From Syngnathus acus (Eukaryota; Chordata; Actinopteri; Syngnathiformes; Syngnathidae), in NCBI RefSeq assembly GCF_901709675.1, contig NC_051100.1, positions 4,900,001-4,964,000 on the forward strand: DNA of 64,000 nucleotides. Direction: 5' to 3'. Position 1 is the first letter of the stretch; each line of letters begins with the position of its first letter. Below, piece after piece: positions 51,110 to 62,600 of the stretch. The notes below the pieces were generated by a model. That model ran no database searches and had not been told where the DNA came from. It saw only the letters and a program-made list of their open reading frames with translations. A program made the translations under genes and the position numbers.

Positions 51110-52000
51110 CATGTGTGGACATCTGTCCGCATATGTTTTTTTATTGCATTTGAAACTCATTTATTTTACATTTTCATCTCAGGTGCCCCGCTCGGATTCC
51201 GTCTGACAAAACCTGTCAGAGGTGCGGCAATATTGCAATATATGTTGGAACCCAAACAGCCGTATTAGCATACGTGCGTCATAGGCGTGCAAGATGCGCG
51301 TCTCCCGCCAATGTGACATTTTGATTGAATCCATCTCATCCCCGAACAAAGCTTATATCCAAGAAAATATCACACAAGGGCATTCACACAAAAAAATAAT
51401 CCAATTGTAAACGTGGATTTTTGGCAACAAACGCCAAAGTCAGCCATGTTTGTAGTTTTTTTTCTTGGGTCCGACCTATCAGTGTGTCAAAAATGCTGAC
51501 TCGTCAATCCGGCTTCATGAATATGGAAGCCAAGCACTTACAAAGACATCACTCAGCGTGTGAGCACACGTCCTTTTATTAATGTCCCGTCTTTGGGTTT
51601 TGCTTGCACTACACACGTTTCGTTTTTGACTCGGAGCCCTCGAGCCCCCCACTTTGTTCTTTTCTTTCTTGCCCAAAGTTTTGCTTAATCTGCCCCTTTA
51701 CACTCTTTCTCTTCCCACTTAGAATTCATGCGATGCGTCTCGGGTAATAAGTCCCCGCGTCACGTTCAGGCGCCGGCTCCCGGACGCTTCCGTGAATAAG
51801 TTGAATGGTCGGACGTGCCGGCAGCTTTGATAATCCATCTGAGCTTCATTAATACCTGCTGTCAGAGAGCTCACCTGAGACGAGTCGGCAAGGCGATCAC
51901 GTGTGCGAATATTTCAACGAGGAATGCCAATGATGTTGATGCCTTGGGCACAGGAAGTTGCTGATAGCTCTTTATCTAAAATTAATTACAGATGACAACT

Positions 52001-52150
52001 TTAAAGGGGACATATTAGGCAAAAGTGACTTTTTCAAATGATTGATAAAAACAGTCGAGTTTGCCTGTCTATCAAATGTCATGTCATTTTGTTGCAACCC
52101 CTGTTTTTCGGGGGGTAATGCCACGATCGACCACTAGATGACAATACACT
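52001..52150. repeat. fragment of a dispersed teleost repeat (ttaaaggggacatatta type)
   Basis: The stretch begins ttaaaggggacatattaggc, then aaaagtgactttttcaaatg. This matches a motif I recall as repeated many times in teleost genomes, with copies usually reading ttaaaggggacatattatgc. The 3' limit, where a ccactagatgac motif sits at 52131-52142, is a guess. It is non-coding. Confidence 0.5.
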
Positions 52151-55100
52151 TGTTAGCTAAATTTGACTAAAGCAGAATATTGTGAACAGGAAGCACCTTA
52201 TTTCAGCGGACTATCATTTTTTTCACAGTTGTTGGGTAGCGATGAGCTCTTGTTTGACTCTTCAATTTTCATTCATTGCTTATAGGCACCTAATCCTCGT
52301 CAAGGTGACTCGTCTGTGTCCCACAATGCATCAGGCTTAAGAAAGCCATGTTTTTCCCTGAGCAGACGTTTGTCCAGACCTTTACAATTTGAACCCTGAT
52401 TAGCATGACATCATTTTTCCATGTCTCTCCTTCCCCGCCCTTTTGTCCTCACGACGCTCATGTCGTCTCTCGTGTTTGGATGCGCAGACACCTCGCCTCG
52501 TGTGTGTGTGTGTCTGTGTGTTGTAGCCAGCCAGCCAGACACTTGCCACATTGCCTTTCCTCTCACATCGCCCATGAGGGGGGGTGGCATCTGGTGTCAG
52601 CTCAGTCTGGCCTGGCTCCTTGACACCTGACGCCTCTGCACCCCTCATGCAAGGCGACCTCTCTGCCGAGTCACGCCAGCCTCTCCCGGGGGTGGCAAAG
52701 TGGCATTTTAAAGCTCTCCGACCATGTTTCCGTGTCCTTGGCTGGTATTAGCCGGCGTTTGTAAAACCACTTATCACTTACTGTAGGTGAAAAAAAACAA
52801 CATGACAGGTTTTATGAGATACCAAAGTCACTCCCCGTTTAGCATGCAAGTGAGCTCCTTCCAGCTGTTTATAGCTGTTACAGGTTGGAAATAAATAAAA
52901 AAAAAAAAAAAGAAGCAAAAATGATTGTTTTTGTTGCACCCTTGTGGATTCAAATATACTGTGAAACTCTTGATATTCAAATGCCCTATTTAAATATTCC
53001 CTATGCATATTTTATAGCATTTGTAGCACTTATGTAAATGTAAGGTCTTTAATCACACTTAATAAAAATGTAATAATACAAACAAATGTGAGCATATTAT
53101 GAGCGAGAGCGAAAGCAATGGATAAAAACAAAAATATTGTACAAACCCGACCCCCCCAAGACTAACAAATTGATCCATCCTACAAATGAATTAATAATCA
53201 TGCCCAAATCCGAAAGCCGTGATGGAGAGGTTCGCTGTACAAAAATAAAACAATATATATTTTAAGGTTGTATTTGTTTATGTTGTTCTTTAAGTACCAT
53301 TTTTTTAATTGATTATTATGGAGACAAATTTGTGCTGAAGGATGAAAAGGCTAAGCAGAATTTGAGCGTGAGCGACTCAACTTCTGTCATTGTCACAAAG
53401 ATCCAATTAAGGATATTTGACGGCTCTCACCCCCATCACCTCGCCAGAAGTGTGAAAGCCGCCGTAAAAAATACCAATGATACTTTTACACTCAGTAGTT
53501 TCAAAGTTAATTATGTGTATACCGTGACAGTTACAAGCTCTGTTTTCTCAATGTCGGCAGTAAAAGCTGGCGTGAAAATCATTTCCCGCACTCTGTAAAA
53601 GGCCACATGCATTGTTGTGTGTCATCTTTGTGCATTTTAAATGTCAATCAAAGAAAAATCCATGCCTCGTACGCTCGCGTGAGGGAATACAGAACCTTCC
53701 GGCGTTTACTATCATATCAAATATTTAAGCACATGAGTAAAACCTAGTTTTATTTCGGACGGCCTTACAGGTGTACCTAATGTTGTGTCCCGTTGGACGG
53801 CCAGCTTCCGGCCGTCCGCGAGCAGGCTGCTGCTGTTTTACGTCGACCTTTTTATTGAGCACCGCGGCTGCCGCTCGTTTCTCAATATGTGACTTTATGG
53901 GCCATCTTGGCCAACTGGGCCCGCCATCGTCCCAGCCGTATTTCTCTTAAAGGGATTGAGACGTGCAATCACTAAGAAAATATTAGACTGTACTGATTGT
54001 AAACTCCTTTTTAGCAGGCGCTACAGTACTACTTGCCCCCACATATTAAAATAAATTCAGCGTGTGTCCAATAAGTCTGTCCTGTTAGCTACAAATATGT
54101 GCGTGTAATGTAAGAGTCGCATGAGGTTAAGTAAGCTGGCTAGCGCGCGGGTGATATATAGCCTAGCAAAGCACAGGAATTTTTAGAAGCCGTAACTGAA
54201 TTTCAAATCCACCTTGAGTCGCAGCTTGTGCCTGAAAACATCAACAGCCTTGGGCCTTGAATTTAATAGGTTTTCTCCGATTTCTGTTTAGATTTCAAGC
54301 AGTCTTTCTTGTCAGTGTCACGGCCGCTTGCAGATATATCTTGAAAGAGCAGCGCGTATTATTATTATTCAGCAAACAAGACGACAGGCATGATGGCTTT
54401 CTCGTGTTCGGGGAATTTGCTGCCCCTGACCGATATATTATATGTACGTTATAAAAGAACGCTAGGCACACACAAAGCAAATCGTGTCGTCACAACAAAG
54501 AAACTGGCGACACTCGTCAGTTACACAATAGGTACCACCCCCGGCTTTCAACAGCAGCTACCTGTTAGTCACTGAGCAGGTGGAAAGCGCTAATGTGGAA
54601 AAATGGACAGTGTGAGCCAGTTCACTTTGCGACACGACCTGAGCCACACACTCCCGGGACAAAAGACTCCGATTTGTCTTGTGTCGTGCCTCAATGCACT
54701 TATTATTACTCCTTACTATCTGATGCATCGAGATGTTATCAAAGCACGGTGGAGATCGAGCAAGCTTTTTTTTTTTTCCTTCCTGCAGCTACAGCTAATA
54801 CTTCAAGCCCAGACCGGCTTCATTTCCTGCTGTCTTGACGCCGTTGGAATTTTCTGTCAATCCCGTGGCGTCAAAAACACCAAACGTCCTCGGCTTTTAT
54901 CTGACGCCGCGCTTTTTTTGCAAGCTGAAAATAGCCTGGTGCGCTTCACAGGTTCGTTGGCACCTCAGCTACTTTTCTTCTTGCCGTCTTAGCTGCGACC
55001 AAGCAGGACAAAGGCGGCGTGACTCATGAACCTGGCAGAGGCCGCAGTCACTTGCCGTCCTCCATCTTATTTCAGATTGAATCTGAATATGGATTGTATA

Positions 55101-56413
55101 TTTTAGTTTGAGTTACCGATTAAAATGAACTAAATATTATCAAGAAATCGTGAATAAGTTTAATATTATGGCACAAAAGATAGCAACCCAAAAAAACTGT
55201 TTTTCTGTGGTATCAAACAAATGAGACCAAGATAAATCATTTCGTCCACCGTGAATGTGACTTAATAAACGTAATCAACTACGGTGGCTTCATAAACTCA
55301 TCCACCATAAAATGTTTTGCTGTTAAAAGTGGAACAATTACACAATTAACTGACTGCAAAGCAGGAAGACAAATTAGTTTGTGCTATCTTGCAAGGCGTC
55401 GCACCCGTGTTTCTCTTCCGACCAGACTTGGCCTTTATTTTTTATCTCAGCAGGGCAGCTGTTTGTGCAGCGGCGCCCGCACAGTGCGCTTCTCCCGTTG
55501 CATCTTCTTGACGGGAGCTTGTGAAGTCATTAATTAAATGCTCAAAGTCGCCGCGTCCGCCTCACCTAATTGGCCGAGAAGACATAAGGCCAACGCAAAT
55601 AGTTTGTCGTTTTGACACCGTATCGGAGGTCATATTATTAAATTGTAATCCCCACACAAGTCTTTGGCCACTACGATTTGATATGAAGCCAGTTTGTTAG
55701 AAATGGGAGCTGGTTGTAGGAGTCAAAAACTCTAAAATGATACATCTTATAGATCAAACTACGGGACACCATTTTTAAAGTAACCCTCCGAGCCGCCCTT
55801 GTAAATATGATGGCCCACTGTTGGCGGGACTTCATCAGACCGTCGCGGCGGCGCGTGCGGCCAAGAGGTGGAGAGGTGAGTCGAGTTTATCTGTCCGAGC
55901 GTCTGGCTCCCGTTGCTCCCTCCTGCCTTGACGCCGCCACCTCTGGACCCCGGCGCTCTCCCCGCCGCACCCCAATTCCATTTCCCTCCCAATAACAGCA
56001 TGACAAATTGAGGCTGCCAGAAGATGATCTATCATTGTCCTACTTCTCATCCTCTTTGCCCCCCCCCGCTCATTGTTTCTCTTTCCCCTTCTGTCCCCTT
56101 TACAGGACATTTCGTCTGTTTTTTTTTCCCAGCGTCCTAATGGCTCCCTCTTTCTCTCTCTCCTATCTTCCTGCCCTTGTCTTTACTCTTCGTTAACCTC
56201 GGCCCGCTTTTGTCATTGTCTCCGTTTCTCTTTAGCCTCTCTGTGATATTCCCCCCGCGTTGGTTAGCTTGCGTCGGTGCGTCTCTAAGCTTTTGAAACA
56301 TACAAGAGTACATGGTGACATCATAAATGAGTGCACTCCGAACAGCAGCTTTGTCCGCTTTCTCTTTTTAGTAGCATGAAACAAAAAAACAGTGAGCAGC
56401 GCCATAGCTTAGT

Positions 56414-56672
56414 AGAGTGGTTCTCAAACTGGGCTCAGAGGACAAAAGAGGTGCCCGACTAAAAATTAAACAAATTTGAATATCTCACTCAATGATGACT
56501 TTACTTTCATAGTGGTGTCTGACTTATCTTGGAAAAGTATAACCTTATCCTTATAAGACTTTTTTATGACTACAAAAAAAAAACATATATACGTATATAT
56601 CATCTACAAATGACTTGGCATAAAAATCAAATGAGGCCCTTGAGTAGAAAAGTTTTCACACTCCTGGACTGG
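56414..56672. mobile_element. possible hAT-type MITE with degraded inverted ends
   Basis: The left end agagtggttctcaaactggg and the right end tagaaaagttttcacactcc-tgg resemble the two termini (cagtggttctcaaac ... gtttgagaacccctg) of a fish non-autonomous hAT family. The ends are 250 bases apart with AT-rich filler and no coding capacity. The right end is poorly matched, so the call is tentative. Confidence 0.4.
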
Positions 56673-58986
56673 CATAAAAGAATCAGCCCCGATATTTTGA
56701 TTTCAACCGGCCCACTGCAAAAATAATAACAAAATAGCCCCAAAAGACACCGACTCACTGTCCGGCAGCTTAAGATGAATTTGCCAATGCTGTTTTAGTT
56801 GGACTTTTGAAGCACATTTTACTTTTCCTGATGGCTTTTACTTTCTCATTTCAATTTCATTCATCCAGTGTGTGCCACCAAGAGTGCTATTCTCACAGAG
56901 CGTGGAGAATCTGAGAACATTGTAATTGCTTTGTATGATGAATCAATCCAAGGTAAGGCTAGCTACGTCGAATCTAATAGCCGACATCTAAGTACAAGCA
57001 AATGCCTTTTCGCAGTCTGCGGGAGGGCAGAATAATCCAGAGACAGTTTTGTACCCAAAGACCGCTATTAAAAGTGGGCAAGGCTTTTAACTTGATGAAT
57101 GCCGCTTGCCTGCGCTACAGTGAATAACGGCCTTGAAGTTAAAGAGCTTTTCATAAATAATTTGGTTTTCTGTAAATCGCGCTTGTGGTTTAACACTGTG
57201 GTGACAGTGTTTGTGTTCACATTAGCGGAATAACAAGATGAGAATTGCGAGCAGCAGCAGTACACCGGTAAAGACTCTCTCTCATTAGGCTCATAACACA
57301 GAGGTGACTGTTTTTGTTTTGCATTGTTTCCTATCCTGCGCTCTCAAAGTAGAAGAGTTAATTTCATTCATGCGGCTCATTAAGCAGACGGTTCTCTCCA
57401 ATTCTGGACAGTGTATGGAAAAAAAAAAAAAAACCTTGATAACAGGCGGTGATCAGATTGATGGTTTTGATAATAACAATACTCAGCTCTGAGTGAAGCC
57501 TTTAAGCATTTTTATTTATGCAGCCGTGATGTTGTTAGTGAGCTGGAGCCCATCAACCTCTACTACGTGGCCCCGATGTGTTCCCCACAATTCTGTAGGC
57601 ACTCTATACTTAATTGTCAGTCAATCAACTATGTTTATTAAGACTGTTCTGTACCCCCCAGACCGAGAAGTAAGTCCTCACTTACACAATATTGTTCGTC
57701 CTCTGTGGATTTAAGCATTTTACCTTAGTGCTTGTTCTTTGGTTATACACTTTGTATATTTGTTATTTGTTTCTTTCTTTTTTTTTTCTTTCTTTTTTGC
57801 TATTCTTTCAGGGTTTTTTTTTCTTGTCCGTTGACTAGCCGTTTGTGTTGGTGCTTGCAAAATTAGAACATCCTAAAAGAGTTCCTTTCGCAAGATTTTA
57901 CAGCTGCAGCGCAGCCCATATTTGTCTCCCTGCAGCATCACATGACATGCAATTATACCAAAGCCACAATGCAGTCCCTGAACGCGTTTCCCCTCTTTTC
58001 CCATGCCGGTGAAAAATATAAAGAGAGTTACGAGGGGTAATTGCAAAGCCAGCCACTTGGAAAACAAATACTAAAGTGTTTATCTTTTCTAATGTTGCCT
58101 AAACCGCAATGCAAAAGAATGCTGTTGATAAAACGTTCAATTAAAATGCAGCGCAGTCCCAGCGGGGAGCATATAAATGTTGCAGGTATGATGTTTTCCC
58201 CCTTTTGTTAGTATGCCAGTGCCATTAATTATTTGTCGTGCGCACATCCATATTCATAAAATCGTCTTGTCCATTGCTACATGATAAGACCTTTGAAACA
58301 TGGATTACGTTGACTGGACTCACAGAAAGCTACTCGTCCATTTTAATTTTGAGTTCTCCTTCTCAAACCAAGCCATCATTATCACGCCAGCGCTTTTCTT
58401 ATTTAGCGTCACCGCTCTTATTTAGCTTCAAGCTAACTGCTCTTTAATGGCTCAGTTTCAACGGTGATTCATGCGCGAAAAAAAAACACTCCCCCATGTT
58501 TTGCCAAAGGGCACAAATCCTCGCTTTATCCTTCCGTTAGGGAGGGGGAGCAGAGACGCTTACCTCGCTGTAGTCACGGTGGCGTTTGGCCCAAATTATT
58601 CAGTTAGACTATTCATCCGCTAACGACACTTTAGCACAGAAAAGTGTCATTTTGAGAGGAACGCGGGAACACTGAGGGGCTGCCAATTGTGCCTTTGGAA
58701 TGCCATTAGTGGCTTTGTTTTGCGTGTGCAGCGCGAAAAAGAAAATCTCTCACTTCCTTTTTACGGTAAACCCCCAAAGTGCACTCTCGGTGAGAATCAG
58801 CGTAAATGCTAATTTGTTAACGAGCTCAGTCGGACGTGCTTTCTCATCATTTTCTGCCGGGCAATTACACCAACACCGACTTGCGTTGGAGACTTCTGCC
58901 TCAAAGGCAAGTTGTTTTTTGTGACACTTTGGAGTCAGCCATATGAAGAGAAGATGCAAAATTACACACAGGAAGGGTTGAGATGA

Positions 58987-59033
58987 GCTTTGAACCTAAA
59001 ACCTCTTGTCTGTGAGGATGACATGATGATCTT
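58987..59033. repeat. short fragment resembling the 3' part of a dispersed fish repeat
   Basis: The sequence tttgaacctaaaacctcttg, then tctgtgaggatgacatgatg, resembles the block tttgaaccc...acctc...actgtgaggc found at the 3' part of a common fish repeat. It is short and diverged, and was considered as a tRNA-like fragment but lacks the rest of a cloverleaf. Confidence 0.35.
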
Positions 59034-59751
59034 CCTCATGACAAATGCTAAATGCTAATTGCTAAAACAACAAAACCACCGACACTCAAAGATGCGATAA
59101 AGGTTGACTAGGGCACTTTGCTGCCTGTACTACACACGATTTTCAGATTCAGCAGCGAAGCCACTGTTCAGGAGATTCATGATCATGTCATATAAATGTT
59201 TGTTTGCCCTTAGCAGAGCATTGTGTACGGGATGGCCTTGAGTGATGGGCCGCATCCCACTTTACAAAAGCACTCCCACACAATTGCACCTCGACATACA
59301 ATTTGAAGTGTTCATTTGGCCCAGCAAGCATGTTTTAAGGTTACAAAAGGAGCAAGGGTACATACTCACTACTTTCCTGATGTTCTGCCTCGATGTAATC
59401 CTAATGATCCAGTTAGTACAAAAATATTTTACTATGTGGACTCTCTTGCAACCATGTGACCCTACTTAGACTGTGTCTAAAATGTCCTAGTGGCAATCCA
59501 TTGGATGCTAAAAAATACAAATATACAGTAGTAGCAGTCTGTGCATGTGGGCCAACAATAGCGAGACATTTGAGATCCGTGTGCTTCTACGTCCAACTCA
59601 GGGCAAGCAGATGATAAAAAGATAGAGTTGAAAGGGCTGCCGGCTGCCACGCCGGTCGTAAAAGAGACATTCACTGCCTCAGTACAGTCGAAATTTGGAC
59701 AACCCCCGACAGGGCGCATACTGTAATCACAGCTACAAAAGCCTGCGAGTT

Positions 59752-59775
59752 AAAAAAAAAAAAAAAAAAAAAAAA
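59752..59775. repeat. A24 homopolymer
   Basis: The longest homopolymer in the window. It could be a retroposon tail, but I recognise no element body in the preceding 200 bases and no clear target duplication. Confidence 0.95.
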
Positions 59776-60474
59776 CACAAACATTGTTTGGCATTTCAAG
59801 TACGGGGCAACGAGAGTGAAATGTTTTGCTGCCCTTTTGGTTTCCCAAACACATTTCTTGTTGCTTTTGTGGAGATTTGTGACACGTAAGACCTTCAACA
59901 CAAACCAAATCAGCATTCTACTCCTTCGACCGACTTGGTTGGCTTTTTTATTCATTCTCTCGGCAGTGTGCAGTGCGGCCATCGGTATACTTCAATCTAA
60001 GAGATTATAGAGTGCTCATGTCCCCTGTGGTCTCTTGCCACTTCTGCAGAAGCTCATAATAGCAGAGTGCCGGTTATTATGACTTGCCTCCTATTGCTGG
60101 GAAAGTTGATTTGGACTCCTGTCCAGGCTAAAGGTCTGATCTGAAGTGGTGTAGAACTACACGACTGATAGGAACTGCAATGTTAGAAACTGCCCCCAGT
60201 AAGATGCAGTGCAATTCAGCTAAAGCCGCACTGATAATCAACTGGAGAAGATTTGGTCCAAAGCCAACCAAACTACAAACTGAAGTTGTACAAAAACGTG
60301 GAGGTGATTCATCAAGTATGTTGACTTTTGAATTGCTTGCATATGCATAGTTGGGTCTCTGGGATTCAATTGCACGCATTAGTCGATTAAAAACGATGCA
60401 TATCTTTTGTTATCTGCATAGTTCTGACAAATTATAGGAATAAGTCATGAATATTATCATTTCATTTCCATGAT

Positions 60475-60620
60475 AGCGCCCTCACATTGACCAAAAACAC
60501 CATTTCATCTTGTCTTTATGGCGCTTCAGACTCGTTCCGGAAACCGATTGGCTGTGAAGAACAGAGGGCGGGGTGAGCACAGGCTCATTTGCATATTTCC
60601 CCCGCCCACTAGAAAACTTG
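60475..60620. repeat. possible dispersed-repeat fragment with CCAAT, GC-box and octamer motifs
   Basis: Within 60 bases there are cgattggctg (inverted CCAAT), agggcggggt (GC box), catttgcatat (octamer, 60585-60595) and ccccgccca (inverted GC box). I recall a fish repeat with the order 'ccaatcag ... ggcgtggc ... gagctcatttgcat'. A repeat origin is therefore more likely than a new promoter, but a transcribed start cannot be excluded. No TATA box or long open frame follows. Confidence 0.35.
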
Positions 60621-62199
60621 AGTCATTTTTGTCCAGAGCGTGACAAGCGGATGATGAGTTTGCTGTAATTCTTTATCCTTTGTGTATTTTGAACAAAGCC
60701 CATCGTAGCCCAACGAACTGTTTTAAATTGGATTAAGTCGTTCTTTTCCAAAGGGGGGAAAATATTGTTTTGGAGCTACCGTTATAAATTAATTCCTCGT
60801 TGACAATGCCAATTAAAGCAAAACTACCACTGTTACAATATCATTAGTTTGTAGCGGTGTACTTAGTAAATCACCCGGCGGGAGCCCATAAGGAAGCTCT
60901 GAGAGGAAAGTCAAAGCGTGTGGATGAAAATTCATCACAGGATGATCTACTTCCATTCAAGCATGCCGCCAAGCCTGATGGGATTCCTTGAGGAGGGTGT
61001 CGGAGGAGAAGGATTACGGTGGGCTGCCTAGCAGTAGGTGGTGCTGCCGTGATGAGGGGGTGTTGGATGGATGACGACGCGGTCGTCAGCTGTCCGGGTC
61101 GCCTCGCAGAATCCCCCGGTAGAACCTCCTTTTTTTGAAAACGGGCCTTTTCAGTCTGCTATTCAAAAAGCAGTAATTGCATCATCTTTCAAGCCCTTTG
61201 CCTGCGTCTGACTGGGAGACTGGACCCATTAATCAAACTAATGGAGAAGTAAGTGATTTCAAAATATAGGCTTTGATCACGCCGCCGCCATCTTCGCTCT
61301 CGGGAGCTCGTCTCCTCCCCCTTGCCTGGCCGAGCTTATCTTTCTATTCCCGCAGTCCTAAATGCACGGACGGTCCTTTGCCGGAGATTAGCGGGGTATT
61401 AGGCTTGTGTTAAGCTGCACAAAAACTTTGCTTATACAAACTCAACCCGCTCTCCATTTTGATTTGGACTTGATTAGAAGCGTGTAGTCCAGCGCCGGCC
61501 GCTGTGAGTACGAGGTTATGGAATCGTCTGTCTCCTTCGCAAAACCGCTGTGGCCTATTAACTAGCGAGCGGCGTGTGCCAAAGCTATTCCGTCGGCCAT
61601 ATTGATCCTAAAGAGACAGATTACATTTTTAGAGCTCCTCAGGTGTATTGAAAACTGGGCGCCGGCTATATAAAAAAATAAAAAATAAGTGTAAGCCTTA
61701 CTTGCTGCAAGCAGAGCACGCTCGCAAATTAGATTCCCTCCCTCCTTCCTTCTCGTCCGCAAAGGCATAAATCACCATTGTGTGAAAACGTCTTAGCATG
61801 TTTGATGCCAGCCCCAAATGGTCTGCCAAGAAAACACGAGTGCTTTCTTTATTTGACTAATTTATTGTCAGCAAAAAGTGCACGGTTGTTTATTGCCGCA
61901 TCACGTCTGGCTGAGGCTGAGTTTCAAGAAGCATCATACGTGCCACTTATCGGCACAATGCGTATGAGCCAATGGAAGCGAATGCTGCTCTTTGTCACTT
62001 TCCCTGCAGACGGCGTGTTTATCTGAGCTGTTTGGACCGCGCGTCAAAGGCTTTACACTCCCACTCCACACGCTGGCACCTCTCCTGGTCTGCAGTGAAA
62101 ACATGTCTTGTGCGTGTCTGGTGACGTCCACGCTCATCTGACGCCCCCCCCCCCCCACCTCCTGTTTGTTTTAGCAACAACCCTTTTAGTCGGTTATCA

Positions 62200-62262
62200 T
62201 CCTTTTTATTCTGCCGATATATCGAAATCAGCATCGGCCTGATTTTTGGTTGGCCCCAAAAA
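62200..62262. repeat. fragment of a tatcggccgatatatcgg-type dispersed repeat
   Basis: The sequence ctgccgatatatcgaaatca, then gcatcggcctgatttt, resembles a fish repeat rich in tatcggc units. It is short and diverged. Confidence 0.35.
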
Positions 62263-62289
62263 AAAAGTAGAAGGGAAACGCTCGTGCGT

Positions 62290-62600
62290 TTGGCGTGAAG
62301 CTTTGATACCAGCAAAGGACGAATTGATTAACTTGTGATCATGGTGTGGATCATTTTTCGTGACATCCTCAAAGCGTAATGAATAAATTTATCGTAAGTG
62401 TGGGGTTTTGATACGGTGTGTTGCTGCGGTTTGACCCAAGGGCGAATTGATTAACCTTTGATCGTGATCTGACTGCGGCTCATATTCAAATTGGGTCCCA
62501 TCTCAAAAACTCGCCAATGGAGATTGAAAAGAATTGATGTCGCTTTGGGATGAACCGAGGCTGCATTGATGAACTTTTCATCAAGATGGAGGATAGACAA
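62290..62600 (+). repeat. three-unit degenerate tandem repeat, period about 120 bases
   Basis: Markers recur in order: ctttgatacc/ttttgatacgg/ctttgggatg, then aaggacgaattgattaactt (62315), aagggcgaattgattaacct (62438) and cgaggctgcattgatgaact (about 62556), each followed by a ttgatcatgg-like block. The third unit is the most diverged. Confidence 0.6.

Noticed and set aside
56401-56432. tRNA-like A-box impression (tagcttagtagagtgg followed by ttctcaaac).
   Set aside because: No cloverleaf can be drawn, and the sequence fits a hAT terminus better.
58987-59033. Possible tRNA T-arm (tttgaacct ...).
   Set aside because: No acceptor stem or anticodon arm surrounds it; better explained as a repeat fragment.
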